A DNA stretch of 44,010 nucleotides. It comes from a virus. The stretch's first letter is position 1; the number at the start of each line of letters is the position of its first letter. The stretch covers positions 6,696-50,705 of IMG/VR virus record IMGVR_UViG_3300030380_003863, one strand, 5' to 3'. This document shows positions 1 to 7,822 of the stretch, one piece after another. The position numbers were made by a program, and so were the translations under genes. The notes beneath the pieces are model-generated. The model did no database searches. It was not told where the DNA came from and saw only the letters and a program-made list of their open reading frames with translations.

Positions 1-2
1 GA

Positions 3-365
3 GTTCATGTCTATACTATTGCACACATGAAATCCACATATGATGGTGAAGGCAATATCGTCGAGGGTCAAGAGATACCAGGATGGCTCAAGGATAGCGA
101 TGGCGATCTTCAACAAGTTGTACTCATGGAATTGATTGAGGAGAGAGATGAGTTGGGCAGAAGGACAGGAGTCATAGATTCATATGCAGTTTTAACGAAG
201 AACAGAACATCACTTGACCTTCCAGGAAGACATCAAGTCTTCCACAGAGCACCACCAGAATTAGGTGGTTCAACATGGTATGGTTGGCCTAGCCTCAAGC
301 ATGGAAGATTTGAAACAGATCAGGGGCAGGGTTTGAATGGTACTCAAACTGAGATTTCCTCGTAA
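3..365 (+). CDS. Unknown protein, 5' end outside the window
   Basis: I do not recognise this protein. The frame is open from the window edge, and the first ATG (27) has no purine-rich ribosome binding site before it. The gene therefore probably starts upstream, and only its last 120 or so residues are seen. The visible part is mixed and charged (an acidic ELIEERDELGRR stretch, then LDLPGRHQVFHRAP and a Trp/Gly-rich STWYGWPSLKHGRF). There is no signal peptide, membrane segment or cysteine motif. Its 3' end overlaps the next gene by 29 bases in another frame, which suggests the two are co-translated. By position it belongs to the replication and nuclease operon. Confidence 0.6.
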   Translation, partial: VHVYTIAHMKSTYDGEGNIVEGQEIPGWLKDSDGDLQQVVLMELIEERDELGRRTGVIDSYAVLTKNRTSLDLPGRHQVFHRAPPELGGSTWYGWPSLKHGRFETDQGQGLNGTQTEISS

Positions 366-1362
366 TTCTTATCCTATTCCAATTGAGGAGTACAAAGGAT
401 ATCAATCATCATACGGATGGTGGCCAGGCTCGCCCACGAACATTTTGCCAAGATTCACTAAATCATCGGTTGGAGCTTCCAACTTCTGCCCTCAACAGTA
501 TTTCATCAAATACCCGCTAGGAGTAAAGGAACCAGAAAATGACAACATGATTAGAGGAACTAATGTCCATGATGCAGTAGAGCAATTCTATCATGATGTT
601 GATTTGGATGTCATTGATGAATTGAATGGTGTTGGAAATGATTTGCATGAATTGCATAATTATTTCATGAGCATAATACCAAACATGGATCGTTATGAGT
701 TAGGAGAAGAAGAACACATTCGAAAGTACCTCTTGGCAGAGGCTATGAGGGCGATGGATTGTGATCTTGATTTGTTTCTTCCTGTTGGTAATGAGATTAC
801 ATTACACGGAGTAGTTGAGATTCAAGATCAAAAAATACACATTACAGGCATGATTGATAGGCTCTTTGTTGATAACGAAGGCAGATATCATGTTCATGAG
901 TTGAAGACGGGTGTGTTCAATCCTAAGAAGGACAGAAAGTGGGAGCATATGCGTCAAGAGTTGGCTTACTATGTATTTCTGATGAAGCATTGTGATAACA
1001 AGTTGTATGACCGAGATAACAATGTAATTGGAGAATTGCCTCTATCAGATGCCAATGTCGCTTGGTGGGGATGGGATCACACAGGAGGCGAGGGAATATA
1101 CAGAGGCAAAGAATCTGTTCGGACCAGGGAGATGGCACTTATGCTTAGGAGTTTAGAAGACCTTCTAAGATATCATAGGAATTACAATGGAGATACAGAC
1201 GGCATTCAATTTCCCTTGTTGCATCCAAACAAAACTAACTTTCTCTGCGAACCCTGGTGTGCCTTGAAGGGATTCTGCCCCCGTTATGATAAGCCACTTA
1301 TGCCTTACAACGCTAGAGTGTTTAATAGTAAAACGCAACTTGAAGGGGGCGAGAGTGGATGA
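337..1362 (+). CDS. Cas4/RecB-like PD-(D/E)XK nuclease with Fe-S cysteines
   Basis: This is a predicted DNA exonuclease of the Cas4/RecB-nuclease (PDDEXK_1) family, 341 residues. The family signature is visible in order: a lone N-terminal Cys (C51, NFCPQQYF), an RGTNVHDAVEQF helix with the G-x4-H motif (H79), the metal-binding Asp in GMIDRLF (D174), the E-x-K pair in HELKTG (E188, K190), a QELAYYVFL helix (Q207, Y211), and three C-terminal cysteines (C304, C308, C314). The four cysteines are the arrangement that holds a 4Fe-4S cluster in Cas4 and AddB. No CRISPR array or other cas gene is nearby, so a role in viral recombination or end processing is more likely than spacer acquisition. It overlaps the methyltransferase gene by 4 bases (ATGA). 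Confidence 0.85.
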   Translation: MVLKLRFPRNSYPIPIEEYKGYQSSYGWWPGSPTNILPRFTKSSVGASNFCPQQYFIKYPLGVKEPENDNMIRGTNVHDAVEQFYHDVDLDVIDELNGVGNDLHELHNYFMSIIPNMDRYELGEEEHIRKYLLAEAMRAMDCDLDLFLPVGNEITLHGVVEIQDQKIHITGMIDRLFVDNEGRYHVHELKTGVFNPKKDRKWEHMRQELAYYVFLMKHCDNKLYDRDNNVIGELPLSDANVAWWGWDHTGGEGIYRGKESVRTREMALMLRSLEDLLRYHRNYNGDTDGIQFPLLHPNKTNFLCEPWCALKGFCPRYDKPLMPYNARVFNSKTQLEGGESG

Positions 1363-3365
1363 AGTATGTTAGTTTGTTTTCAGGAATTGAAGCCGCATCA
1401 GAAGCATGGCATATACTCGGATGGCAACCATTGGCATTCGCAGACATTGACAGATTCCCCTCTGCCGTACTCGCACATCATTACCCTGATGTGCCGAATG
1501 TCGGAAATGTTGAGGAGGTAGATTGGAGTGAATACAAAGGAAAAGCAGATCTCATTGTCGGAGGAAGCCCATGTCAATCATTTTCCGTTGCGGGAAAAAG
1601 ACTTGGAATGGATGACCCTCGTGGTAACTTGGCCCTCGAATACCTTAGAGCTGTTAAGGAGATTCAACCAACGTGGTTCGTCTTTGAAAATGTCCCAGGA
1701 CTTTTGTCATCTGAGGGGGGATCGGACTTTGGTAAGTTCCTCGGAGAGGTGGCAAGTATCGGGTATGGGTTCGCCTGGAGAGTTTTGGACTCTCAATTCT
1801 TCGGAGTCCCGCAAAGACGTAGAAGACTCTTTGTTGTCGGACATATTGGAGGAGATTGGCGAAGTGCCGCTGCGGTATTATTTGAGTCCGAGAGCTTGCA
1901 ATGGCATACTGAGGAGAGCACAGAGGAGGGGCAAAGCCTTGCCGCCTTCTTTGGAAGCGGCTTTGCAGGAGAGAGCGAAGCATTACGAGGAGGAGGAGGA
2001 GTAAGTGAATCCTCACAAGAGAATTGGGATGGAACACAAAAGACAGGCACTCTAACTACAAGAAGCCTAGATCAATCCATGCCCGATAAATCAAACTTCA
2101 TGGGCATTGTTGAACGTGATCTGCATGAACCAGATAATATCTTTGAAAGTTCAAAGAGTCGTAAGGACTTGAGTCCTCCATTAGATGCAAGAGATCAGGG
2201 CAGTACGGGCAAACCTGTACTTACAGAGAGAGTTATACCGATTCATGATAAAGCCACTAGGTACAAGGGTGGCGGAGATACTAGAAACAATGATGGTGCA
2301 GGTAACGGATTAGGAATTGGCAAAGAGGGCGACCCTATGCCAACACTAGATACGGCATCAAACCATGCCATAGCACAACCGACTTCATATCGTAAATCAA
2401 GAAGGGCACAGAGTACAGAAGACAATGAAACATGGGTAAAGGATGACGTTAGCAATACCCTAAACACATTTGACATAGGAGATGCGAGAACTACTCAGAT
2501 TATACAAGAACCAATTGCCTTTGAGCAGAATCAAAGATCCGAGATTAGAGATCTTGGCACAAAATCAACATCTCTCAAGGCACAACCAGGCACTAACCAA
2601 CAGACATTCATTGCACATGGAGAACAAACCCCGTTGCATGGCGATGATGTATCTCCAACATTGGATGCGAGTTATGGGAAGGGACCAGGAGAAAGAGCAG
2701 GTATTGAACGCCAAGTCATAGGGGAAGTCATAGGATTCTCTCATACTCAAGGTCTTGATGCTCAACCATCAACAGAGCACTTTCCCACTTTGAGAGCCGA
2801 AGGCCAGGGTCATGCCATTGGTTTTGATTGGAAAAATACGGGACAGACTAATTTTTCAAAATTGAATACAGGAGCTCCTTTGACGGCAGAAGGGGGTCTT
2901 GCAGTTGGCATCGATCAGCAAGTGTATGAAAATCATCCATCTGATGGCAGGGTTAGCGAAGTGCATACTAGCCCCACCATAACTGCAAAGGCAGGTACGG
3001 GCGGGGGAAATCTCCCATTGGTAAAAGAAAACGAGGTAGCACCCACATTAACGGCAAGAGATATGTACGATGGTCAAGCAAGTCACACGGTTCAGCAACA
3101 ACACATGGCAGTTAGGAGGCTGACTCCTCTTGAGTGTGAGAGGTTACAGGGTTTCCCTGATAATTATACCAAGATACCATACAGAGGCAAACCTGCCGAG
3201 AAATGCCCCGATGGACCAAGATACAAAGCACTAGGCAATTCAATGGCAGTACCTGTTATGAGATGGATAGGGGAGGGCATACAACAGGTGGATGATCTTC
3301 TCCAAACAATAGAAGAAAGACCAGAGCCTCAACAAGTCATCCAAAAATCTATTTTTGATTTCTGA
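1359..3365 (+). CDS. DNA (cytosine-5) methyltransferase with repeat-rich target region
   Basis: This is a C5-cytosine DNA methyltransferase, 668 residues against a usual 320-450. Motif I (LFSGIEAASEAW), motif IV with the catalytic Cys (GGSPCQSFSVAGKR), motif VI (FVFENVPGL), motif VIII (QRRRRLFVVG), motif IX (LTPLECERLQGFPDNY) and motif X (ALGNSMAVPV) are all present and intact. The extra length lies between motifs VIII and IX, where the target recognition domain sits. There about ten degenerate repeats of the form (S/A)PTL(T/D)A occur, spaced 30-50 residues apart. The protein probably methylates viral DNA to evade host restriction. No restriction endonuclease is seen next to it. The ATG overlaps the upstream stop, with a G-rich stretch (GGGGGCGAGAG) before it. 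Confidence 0.93.
   Translation: MKYVSLFSGIEAASEAWHILGWQPLAFADIDRFPSAVLAHHYPDVPNVGNVEEVDWSEYKGKADLIVGGSPCQSFSVAGKRLGMDDPRGNLALEYLRAVKEIQPTWFVFENVPGLLSSEGGSDFGKFLGEVASIGYGFAWRVLDSQFFGVPQRRRRLFVVGHIGGDWRSAAAVLFESESLQWHTEESTEEGQSLAAFFGSGFAGESEALRGGGGVSESSQENWDGTQKTGTLTTRSLDQSMPDKSNFMGIVERDLHEPDNIFESSKSRKDLSPPLDARDQGSTGKPVLTERVIPIHDKATRYKGGGDTRNNDGAGNGLGIGKEGDPMPTLDTASNHAIAQPTSYRKSRRAQSTEDNETWVKDDVSNTLNTFDIGDARTTQIIQEPIAFEQNQRSEIRDLGTKSTSLKAQPGTNQQTFIAHGEQTPLHGDDVSPTLDASYGKGPGERAGIERQVIGEVIGFSHTQGLDAQPSTEHFPTLRAEGQGHAIGFDWKNTGQTNFSKLNTGAPLTAEGGLAVGIDQQVYENHPSDGRVSEVHTSPTITAKAGTGGGNLPLVKENEVAPTLTARDMYDGQASHTVQQQHMAVRRLTPLECERLQGFPDNYTKIPYRGKPAEKCPDGPRYKALGNSMAVPVMRWIGEGIQQVDDLLQTIEERPEPQQVIQKSIFDF
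2040..3065 (+). repeat. About ten degenerate PTLTA-type repeats inside the methyltransferase
   Basis: Within the methyltransferase, short motifs recur in the same frame: TGTLTTR, SPPLDARD, MPTLDTAS, SNTLNTFD, STSLKAQP, SPTLDASY, FPTLRAEG, GAPLTAEG, SPTITAKAG and APTLTARD. Most are followed by a Gly/Asp/Gln-rich loop. The DNA copies have diverged and only the protein pattern is conserved. The repeats fill the region that normally contacts the target base. I cannot tell whether they are recognition modules or a scaffold. Confidence 0.75.
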
Positions 3366-3374
3366 GGTGAATGA

Positions 3375-4475
3375 ATGGGGCATTTGTTCAACGACTTTCC
3401 TCGTGAGATTGACATGAAAGCAAGAAAAGTCATTAGAAATATGAAACAGTTGCAGAGGTATGTTGAGAAAACGAATGGCCGAGATAATCTCACGACTACT
3501 GTATATGGTTTCAGAGATCTCAAGACGAAGGGCAATCGTTGTGAGTATAGTACCGCAATCATACCCCACTTCGTAGTTGATTTGGATAAAGGCAGGGCTA
3601 GTGAGATACTAGACATGGATGGCGATGCAGGTGGCCAACGATGCACGGATGATACTTTGATTCTAGTCAGATACCTGGAGGAGAGAGAGATACGCCATGC
3701 TACTTGGATGAGTGGTGGGGGATATCATGTATGGATTATGTTAGATCAGGTGTATAACTTAGAGCCTAGAGATACCAATGACCTGTTATTCTCTGGTCGT
3801 GCGATGATTAACAAGTGGATTAACGACATGAGTTTAGTCACGATAGATCCTGTTGTTTCTTTCCGCCCTGATCGTCACATAAGAATACCAAACACATACA
3901 ACACAAAGAGAGAGTTATGGAGCATACCTGTTGATTCAAATGATTTGGAAAAGGGTTGGAAGTATATCACAGACAAAGCAAAGAATCCATCTGGTGGTAT
4001 GAAAGTAAAGGGCAAAAAGGGTTTGAAGATCGATATTGTTGAGAGCGACCCAGGAAATCAGTATATGTCAAGTATGACAGGATTTTTCGGGAAGTTTGAG
4101 GCGGCGGAAATATCTGTATCGTCAAGGAACATAGCAGGTATTCCGATGTTGCCATGTCTTGATGCGGCTTGTTGCACCAAAGGAGATAACCCTCCTCATT
4201 TGCCTCGTTCCTATCTGTCCATGTATCTCTTGGACTACTTTCACAACTTTGCAAGACCTCGAAGCTCAAGCAAAGTAAAGCCGTATGATGCAGTTGCGGA
4301 GGCTCATGCATTCATCCGTGATTTGGAATGGGCGGATTACAATCCTAAGATTACCCAAGAGCAATTGATTCATGCATCAAGCCGTGAATATCTCACGCCC
4401 ACTTGCCCCACTATATTTAGACAAGGAATGTGTATTGGCAGATGTCCATTTTACGATCAGAAGGGAGTGGAGTGA
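3375..4475 (+). CDS. Archaeal-type primase, PriS-like catalytic domain fused to PriL-like Fe-S domain
   Basis: This is a predicted primase/primase-polymerase of the archaeo-eukaryotic primase superfamily, 366 residues. Catalytic motif I is HFVVDLDKG (D69-x-D71), motif II is SGGGYHVW (S113 to H118), and a basic motif III-like segment is RHIRIPNTYNTKRELW (about 168-182). After a Lys/Gly-rich linker (200-218), the C-terminal part resembles the large-subunit Fe-S domain. It has LPCLDAACC (C261, C266, C267), HLPRSYLSMYLL (275-286), and then YLTPTCPTIF with C344, C353 and C357. Fused PriS-PriL proteins are known from archaeal mobile elements such as the pTN2-type plasmids. The start follows a GAGGTGA ribosome binding site 9 bases after the previous stop. 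It most likely primes virus replication together with the ATPase downstream. Confidence 0.85.
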   Translation: MGHLFNDFPREIDMKARKVIRNMKQLQRYVEKTNGRDNLTTTVYGFRDLKTKGNRCEYSTAIIPHFVVDLDKGRASEILDMDGDAGGQRCTDDTLILVRYLEEREIRHATWMSGGGYHVWIMLDQVYNLEPRDTNDLLFSGRAMINKWINDMSLVTIDPVVSFRPDRHIRIPNTYNTKRELWSIPVDSNDLEKGWKYITDKAKNPSGGMKVKGKKGLKIDIVESDPGNQYMSSMTGFFGKFEAAEISVSSRNIAGIPMLPCLDAACCTKGDNPPHLPRSYLSMYLLDYFHNFARPRSSSKVKPYDAVAEAHAFIRDLEWADYNPKITQEQLIHASSREYLTPTCPTIFRQGMCIGRCPFYDQKGVE

Positions 4476-4515
4476 TGCTCATGAGAAAGAGTATTCATAA
4501 TGAAAGCGTTAGTGT

Positions 4516-4520
4516 GGAGG
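4516..4520 (+). promoter_or_regulatory. Ribosome binding site that sets the start at 4527
   Basis: GGAGG lies 6 bases before the ATG at 4527. The upstream in-frame ATG at 4500 has no such site, so the shorter protein is preferred. Confidence 0.7.
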
Positions 4521-4526
4521 CTTACT

Positions 4527-4808
4527 ATGACAGAGGACATTGAGGAGATCAGGAAACAAAGACAGTTGAAACTTGCTCAAACTTTGAGCAAATTGGATGG
4601 AAACGATGAATCCGAGCGTAAGGAAGTATTGGATTCATTACCCTGGTCTTTTCGTTATAACACTAATACAGGGTTCTGCGAAATATTGCAACAAGGCAAC
4701 ATGGTTGCCATCACTCAAGATGAGAAGTTTGCCGATCAGGTATGCGAGGTTTTCAATCGTATGACATTGATTAGCGAATACACGGAGGGATTAGATGACA
4801 ATCAATAA
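4527..4808 (+). CDS. Small unknown protein (93 aa)
   Basis: I do not recognise this protein. It begins with a charged helix (MTEDIEEIRKQRQLKLAQTLSKL) and has a compact middle (SLPWSFRYNTNTGFCEILQQG) and an acidic C-terminus. There are two cysteines but no paired CxxC motif, no membrane segment and no signal peptide. The ATG at 4527 is chosen over the in-frame ATG at 4500 because GGAGG precedes it at the right distance. The end overlaps the next tiny gene by 14 bases. It sits between primase and nuclease genes, so an accessory replication role is possible, but nothing in the sequence shows one. Confidence 0.7.
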   Translation: MTEDIEEIRKQRQLKLAQTLSKLDGNDESERKEVLDSLPWSFRYNTNTGFCEILQQGNMVAITQDEKFADQVCEVFNRMTLISEYTEGLDDNQ

Positions 4809-4932
4809 GTATCAACAACTTACTTGTGTGGATTGCAAACGCAGAAGGAATCTCGTTTGGGATCCAGAACACGAGAGGTGTTATGATTGCTTCATGAAAA
4901 GGAGGGTTGAAAATGAAAATCATGTTCATTGA
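4795..4932 (+). CDS. 45-residue zinc-ribbon protein
   Basis: A very short gene, supported by three things. GGAGGG (4784-4789) lies 5 bases before its ATG, it overlaps both neighbours as coupled genes do, and the product has two clean CxxC pairs. The pairs are TCVDCKRRR and, 15 residues later, RCYDCFMKRR, which together would bind one zinc ion. The rest is basic with a His-containing tail. Small zinc ribbons of this kind often bind nucleic acid or a partner protein. The exact role is unknown. Confidence 0.7.
   Translation: MTINKYQQLTCVDCKRRRNLVWDPEHERCYDCFMKRRVENENHVH
4901..4906 (+). promoter_or_regulatory. Ribosome binding site that sets the ERCC4 nuclease start at 4913
   Basis: GGAGGG lies 6 bases before the ATG at 4913. 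A TTG at 4907 is in the same frame but directly abuts the site, which leaves no spacer, so ATG 4913 is the likely start. Confidence 0.7.
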
Positions 4933-5614
4933 TTATAGAGAGCGTTCCGGTTTAGAAAAATTAGTCATGAAGTATCTTGACAAAAATGAACTCAAGTATC
5001 AAATGAAAGAGAACATGATTACTGATTATGCATTTGCAAATGTGGGAATTGAGGCCAAGACAATTCAAGATTACATGGGTAGTCTGTATAGTGGCCACCT
5101 GGAGAAGCAATTGCAGAACCTTGATGACAATTACACGCAGATGTACCTCGTTGTTCATGGTAGTTTAGATTCATACATAGCAGGTGCAAGGAGAGGAGGA
5201 AAAAAGATACCGTATGCAAAGGCATTCAATGTGTTTCTTGGATCGCTTGCAAGATTCTCAACGGATTACGATATCAACATCTGTCATTTCCAAACTCCCT
5301 CCGAAGCTGCTCGATTTATTTGTAAGCGATTTGAGAAGGATGGAACTCTTGGTAAATCGTCTGCTTATCGTTTGATGAGAAAAACCGCATCAGAAGATAA
5401 GAGAATAGATGTGTTAAGAACGGCAGGTTGTACAGAAGCGGTAGCCAAGATACTCTTGAAAGAATACGGTTCAATTAGTGAAATTGTATCTGTTTCTCCG
5501 TCAGAATTACAAACCTTACCAGGCATTGGAAAGATTACCGCAACGAAGATTCTCAATTGCTTCATCAGCGAGAATCCTATTGTGGATGAGAAAATAAAAA
5601 TGAAGAGGGCATAA
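4913..5614 (+). CDS. XPF/ERCC4-type structure-specific nuclease with HhH domain
   Basis: This is a predicted branched-DNA nuclease of the XPF/Mus81/Hef family, 233 residues, close to the size of short archaeal XPF proteins. The N-terminal nuclease domain has FIDYRER (D8, near 5-11), then TDYAF (D38) and GIEAKTIQDY (E47, K49, D53). The last matches the family core V-E-R-K-x-x-x-D, with Ala in place of Arg. Residues 165-222 form a tandem helix-hairpin-helix (LRTAGCTEAVAKILL, then LPGIGKITATKIL), the usual dimerisation and DNA-binding tail. It probably resolves forks or recombination intermediates in virus replication. The start is set by GGAGGG. The gene overlaps the zinc-ribbon gene and ends one base before the ATPase gene. 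Confidence 0.88.
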   Translation: MKIMFIDYRERSGLEKLVMKYLDKNELKYQMKENMITDYAFANVGIEAKTIQDYMGSLYSGHLEKQLQNLDDNYTQMYLVVHGSLDSYIAGARRGGKKIPYAKAFNVFLGSLARFSTDYDINICHFQTPSEAARFICKRFEKDGTLGKSSAYRLMRKTASEDKRIDVLRTAGCTEAVAKILLKEYGSISEIVSVSPSELQTLPGIGKITATKILNCFISENPIVDEKIKMKRA

Positions 5615-5615
5615 T

Positions 5616-7067
5616 ATGGTAATCACAAAGGAGCAAAGAGATACCACTAGGAAGTGGCATGACTACCAAGTTGTAACTAGCCCTTATGACGGAAGCAAGT
5701 TCCTTCGTCAGTATGTTGAGCGTTTCAGCACGGTCAGTTTCTTCAATGAGTATGCAGGTCTGTTGTCATACTATTACATCCTAGCTGCATCCTTAGCCCC
5801 TTATGTTCGTATCCCAATTCATGGTTCTTTCATTGATTGCAGACTTCATGTCTTTTGGATACAACCTGCTAGATCAGGGAAGTCAATTGCTTACGAGTTC
5901 ATGTCTAAGATTCTAAAACTGTTAGAGATTGACACAGAGAAGTTTAGTGCAGGTTCAGATAGCAGATTGATTGGATCTGTCGAAACGATCCAGAAGTTGA
6001 ATGATAATGGCAAACCAACAGGAGAGATAGAGAACAAGATTATTCCAGGTTTATTGAATGGATACAAGACTCTCCTCTTTGACGAGGCAAGCATATTACT
6101 CAACGACAAGAAGGCTTACTTCTCTGACAAGATTCTATTTCTCCAACAATCTATGGCCCCTATTGGTTCGGAAACAAATGTGCTAGTCAATCATTTGAAA
6201 GGTGCTTCGGTTCATACCCCATCAGGAATATCTTTGTGGGCTACGACATTCCCTCCAAAAGATATCATGGCTCATGTTCTTGACAAGGGATTCTTTCAAA
6301 GAGTATATCTTTTCCAAAACGATGTCACTCCCGAAACCAGGCAGACAACGAGTGAGCATAGAGTATCTGGTGCCTATCAGCCTGTTCCATCAAGGATATG
6401 GTCTTACGAAGACATAGCGGGTGAGATTGATGCGATACGAACAGAGGTTAAGCAGAGGTTGCTTGATTCAGCAGGGCTAACTCATGAAGAATGGGATAAC
6501 CTAACAGATGAGGAAAGAGAGATTACATCTCAAGAACACGCATATGACATATTTACTCCTGGTCCTAATTATCTACCTGCTTTGTTGAATGCGGTTGATG
6601 ACTACTACTCTTTAGTTCATGCAATACAGGATGAAAACATAAGGTCTGTTGCCATAGGCTTCATTCCGAACATAGAGAATTACACTATGATTTTTGGCAA
6701 TCTAATTGCTGCTACTATGAGATCATCAGTAATTACTGCCGAGCATATACAGATGGCTAGTGAGATGATTTACGACAATTTTAGCAATCTAATCATATGG
6801 CTAGAGCAGAAGCAAGACCTCAAGTCTGGGAAGAAAAGAGCTGCTGAATTGCGTGGATGGAGAGAGGCATATAACAAGTGCAACAGAAGTGTTCATGACA
6901 GGACACAGAGAGAAGTCGTAAGAAAGTCTGATTTAGAAAGGGTGTATTCCCAATTACATGGCGTTAGTCCAAAGACGGCAAGGAGAAGGTTGGACAACAT
7001 ATTGAAATCGGGTGTTGCTACAAGAATTGCAGAGGGAAGAAACGCATACATAGCATTGGATGTATAA
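5616..7067 (+). CDS. P-loop (AAA+-like) ATPase, probable replicative helicase
   Basis: The protein has 483 residues. A P-loop lies at WIQPARSGKSIAYEF (81-95) and has the GKS core, but Gln stands where the first Gly of the classic Walker A motif would be. Walker B is KTLLFDEASILL (D156, E157). LWATTFPP (208-214) fits sensor 1, and GFFQRVYLFQND (225-236) looks like the arginine-bearing segment of MCM-type AAA+ proteins. Residues about 410-483 look like a winged helix (SDLERVYSQLHG, SPKTARRRLDNILKSG, then a beta hairpin). Lying next to the primase and nuclease genes, a replicative helicase or helicase loader is the best guess. A DUF3987-like ATPase is an alternative. The start has GAGGG 6 bases upstream. 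Confidence 0.65.
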   Translation: MVITKEQRDTTRKWHDYQVVTSPYDGSKFLRQYVERFSTVSFFNEYAGLLSYYYILAASLAPYVRIPIHGSFIDCRLHVFWIQPARSGKSIAYEFMSKILKLLEIDTEKFSAGSDSRLIGSVETIQKLNDNGKPTGEIENKIIPGLLNGYKTLLFDEASILLNDKKAYFSDKILFLQQSMAPIGSETNVLVNHLKGASVHTPSGISLWATTFPPKDIMAHVLDKGFFQRVYLFQNDVTPETRQTTSEHRVSGAYQPVPSRIWSYEDIAGEIDAIRTEVKQRLLDSAGLTHEEWDNLTDEEREITSQEHAYDIFTPGPNYLPALLNAVDDYYSLVHAIQDENIRSVAIGFIPNIENYTMIFGNLIAATMRSSVITAEHIQMASEMIYDNFSNLIIWLEQKQDLKSGKKRAAELRGWREAYNKCNRSVHDRTQREVVRKSDLERVYSQLHGVSPKTARRRLDNILKSGVATRIAEGRNAYIALDV

Positions 7068-7069
7068 CT

Positions 7070-7822
7070 ATGGAAGGATTAGGCAGTTGGATGCAACAGT
7101 ATGGCATAGTAGCATACAAAGTGTTCTCCTCAACTGATGCGAGTGATCTTCCATTAGGTTGGATCGAGCCAAGAGAGTTCAGCCTGGATGGTGTAGTATT
7201 CTATGATGGAGTGAATATGACTGTCTTTACCGATGTTGTTCATTCAGTTCTTGTAAAAGATAAGAAGACTCAGACTAAGGATATTGGACAACTACAAGAT
7301 TGGATTGATAATAGATTTACAGATCACAACGCACCATATACATTAGTCAGTTATGGTTCAAGGACATTTGATGCACCCCTCCTTCATAATGAATATGAGA
7401 TACCTACTACTGTTGGCCAGGTTGATCTGAGAGAAATGGTTGCAGACGCTTGTATGGATCATCATGGTGAATCATATGGTAGAAGATACGACATCAGAAC
7501 ATTAGCATCAATCAACAAAACAAAACAAACTGCCATACCTCATCTTTCATTTCTGTTGAAACCGATTGAATTGTTAGCAGAGTGGCAAAGGGGAATGGAG
7601 AGAAATGTGCTGAAAACACTAGCGGCAGAGGTTGAGTTGATCGCAGAATTATATTGCAGTATGGTAGTTAGAGAAGAACTCAGAATAATTGACAGGAGAA
7701 CGGAACGAGCTGCAACTGTTCAATGCGATTTCGTTAGAGATATGACGAATTACAGATTCGTGCCTGATCCCGAAGAATTGGATAAAGCCGTAAAGGAATA
7801 CAAAGAGAAACTTATCTCTTAG
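7070..7822 (+). CDS. DnaQ/RNase H-fold exonuclease-like protein, possibly degenerate
   Basis: The protein has 250 residues. The segment LVSYGSRTFDAPLLHNEY (92-109) matches the ExoII region of DnaQ and PolB-type 3'-5' exonucleases (F-D-x-P). VDLREMVADA (118-127) follows at the usual place, and a C-terminal helix (LAAEVELIAELYCSM, 184-198) sits where ExoIII would be. I cannot find the D-x-E pair of ExoI; the corresponding strand reads VVFYDGVNMTVF. The ExoIII Asp also seems to be replaced. It may be an inactive fold or a distant relative. It is the last gene of the plus-strand block. It starts 2 bases after the ATPase gene and its 3' end overlaps the convergent gene by 11 bases. Confidence 0.6.
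   Translation: MEGLGSWMQQYGIVAYKVFSSTDASDLPLGWIEPREFSLDGVVFYDGVNMTVFTDVVHSVLVKDKKTQTKDIGQLQDWIDNRFTDHNAPYTLVSYGSRTFDAPLLHNEYEIPTTVGQVDLREMVADACMDHHGESYGRRYDIRTLASINKTKQTAIPHLSFLLKPIELLAEWQRGMERNVLKTLAAEVELIAELYCSMVVREELRIIDRRTERAATVQCDFVRDMTNYRFVPDPEELDKAVKEYKEKLIS
7803..7820. terminator. Short inverted repeat at the convergent gene junction
   Basis: AAGAGA and TCTCTT flank a 6-base loop exactly where the plus-strand and minus-strand operons meet. The symmetry could serve both directions, but the stem has only 6 AT-rich pairs and no long T tract follows. It could be chance. Confidence 0.25.

Noticed and set aside
337-1362. Part of a CRISPR-Cas adaptation module
   Set aside because: The Cas4-like nuclease has no cas1, cas2 or repeat array near it. 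Stand-alone Cas4-like nucleases are common in archaeal viruses.
1528-2050. Overlapping open frames on both strands inside the methyltransferase gene (158, 127 and 85 codons)
   Set aside because: The methyltransferase frame carries conserved motifs throughout this stretch. The others show no recognisable motif and no supported start.
4475-4543. A 22-codon open frame (MLMRKSIHNESV...) starting at TGATG after the primase gene
   Set aside because: It is too short and has no recognisable features, and the ribosome binding site for the next gene lies inside it. It could be a leader peptide but nothing supports that.
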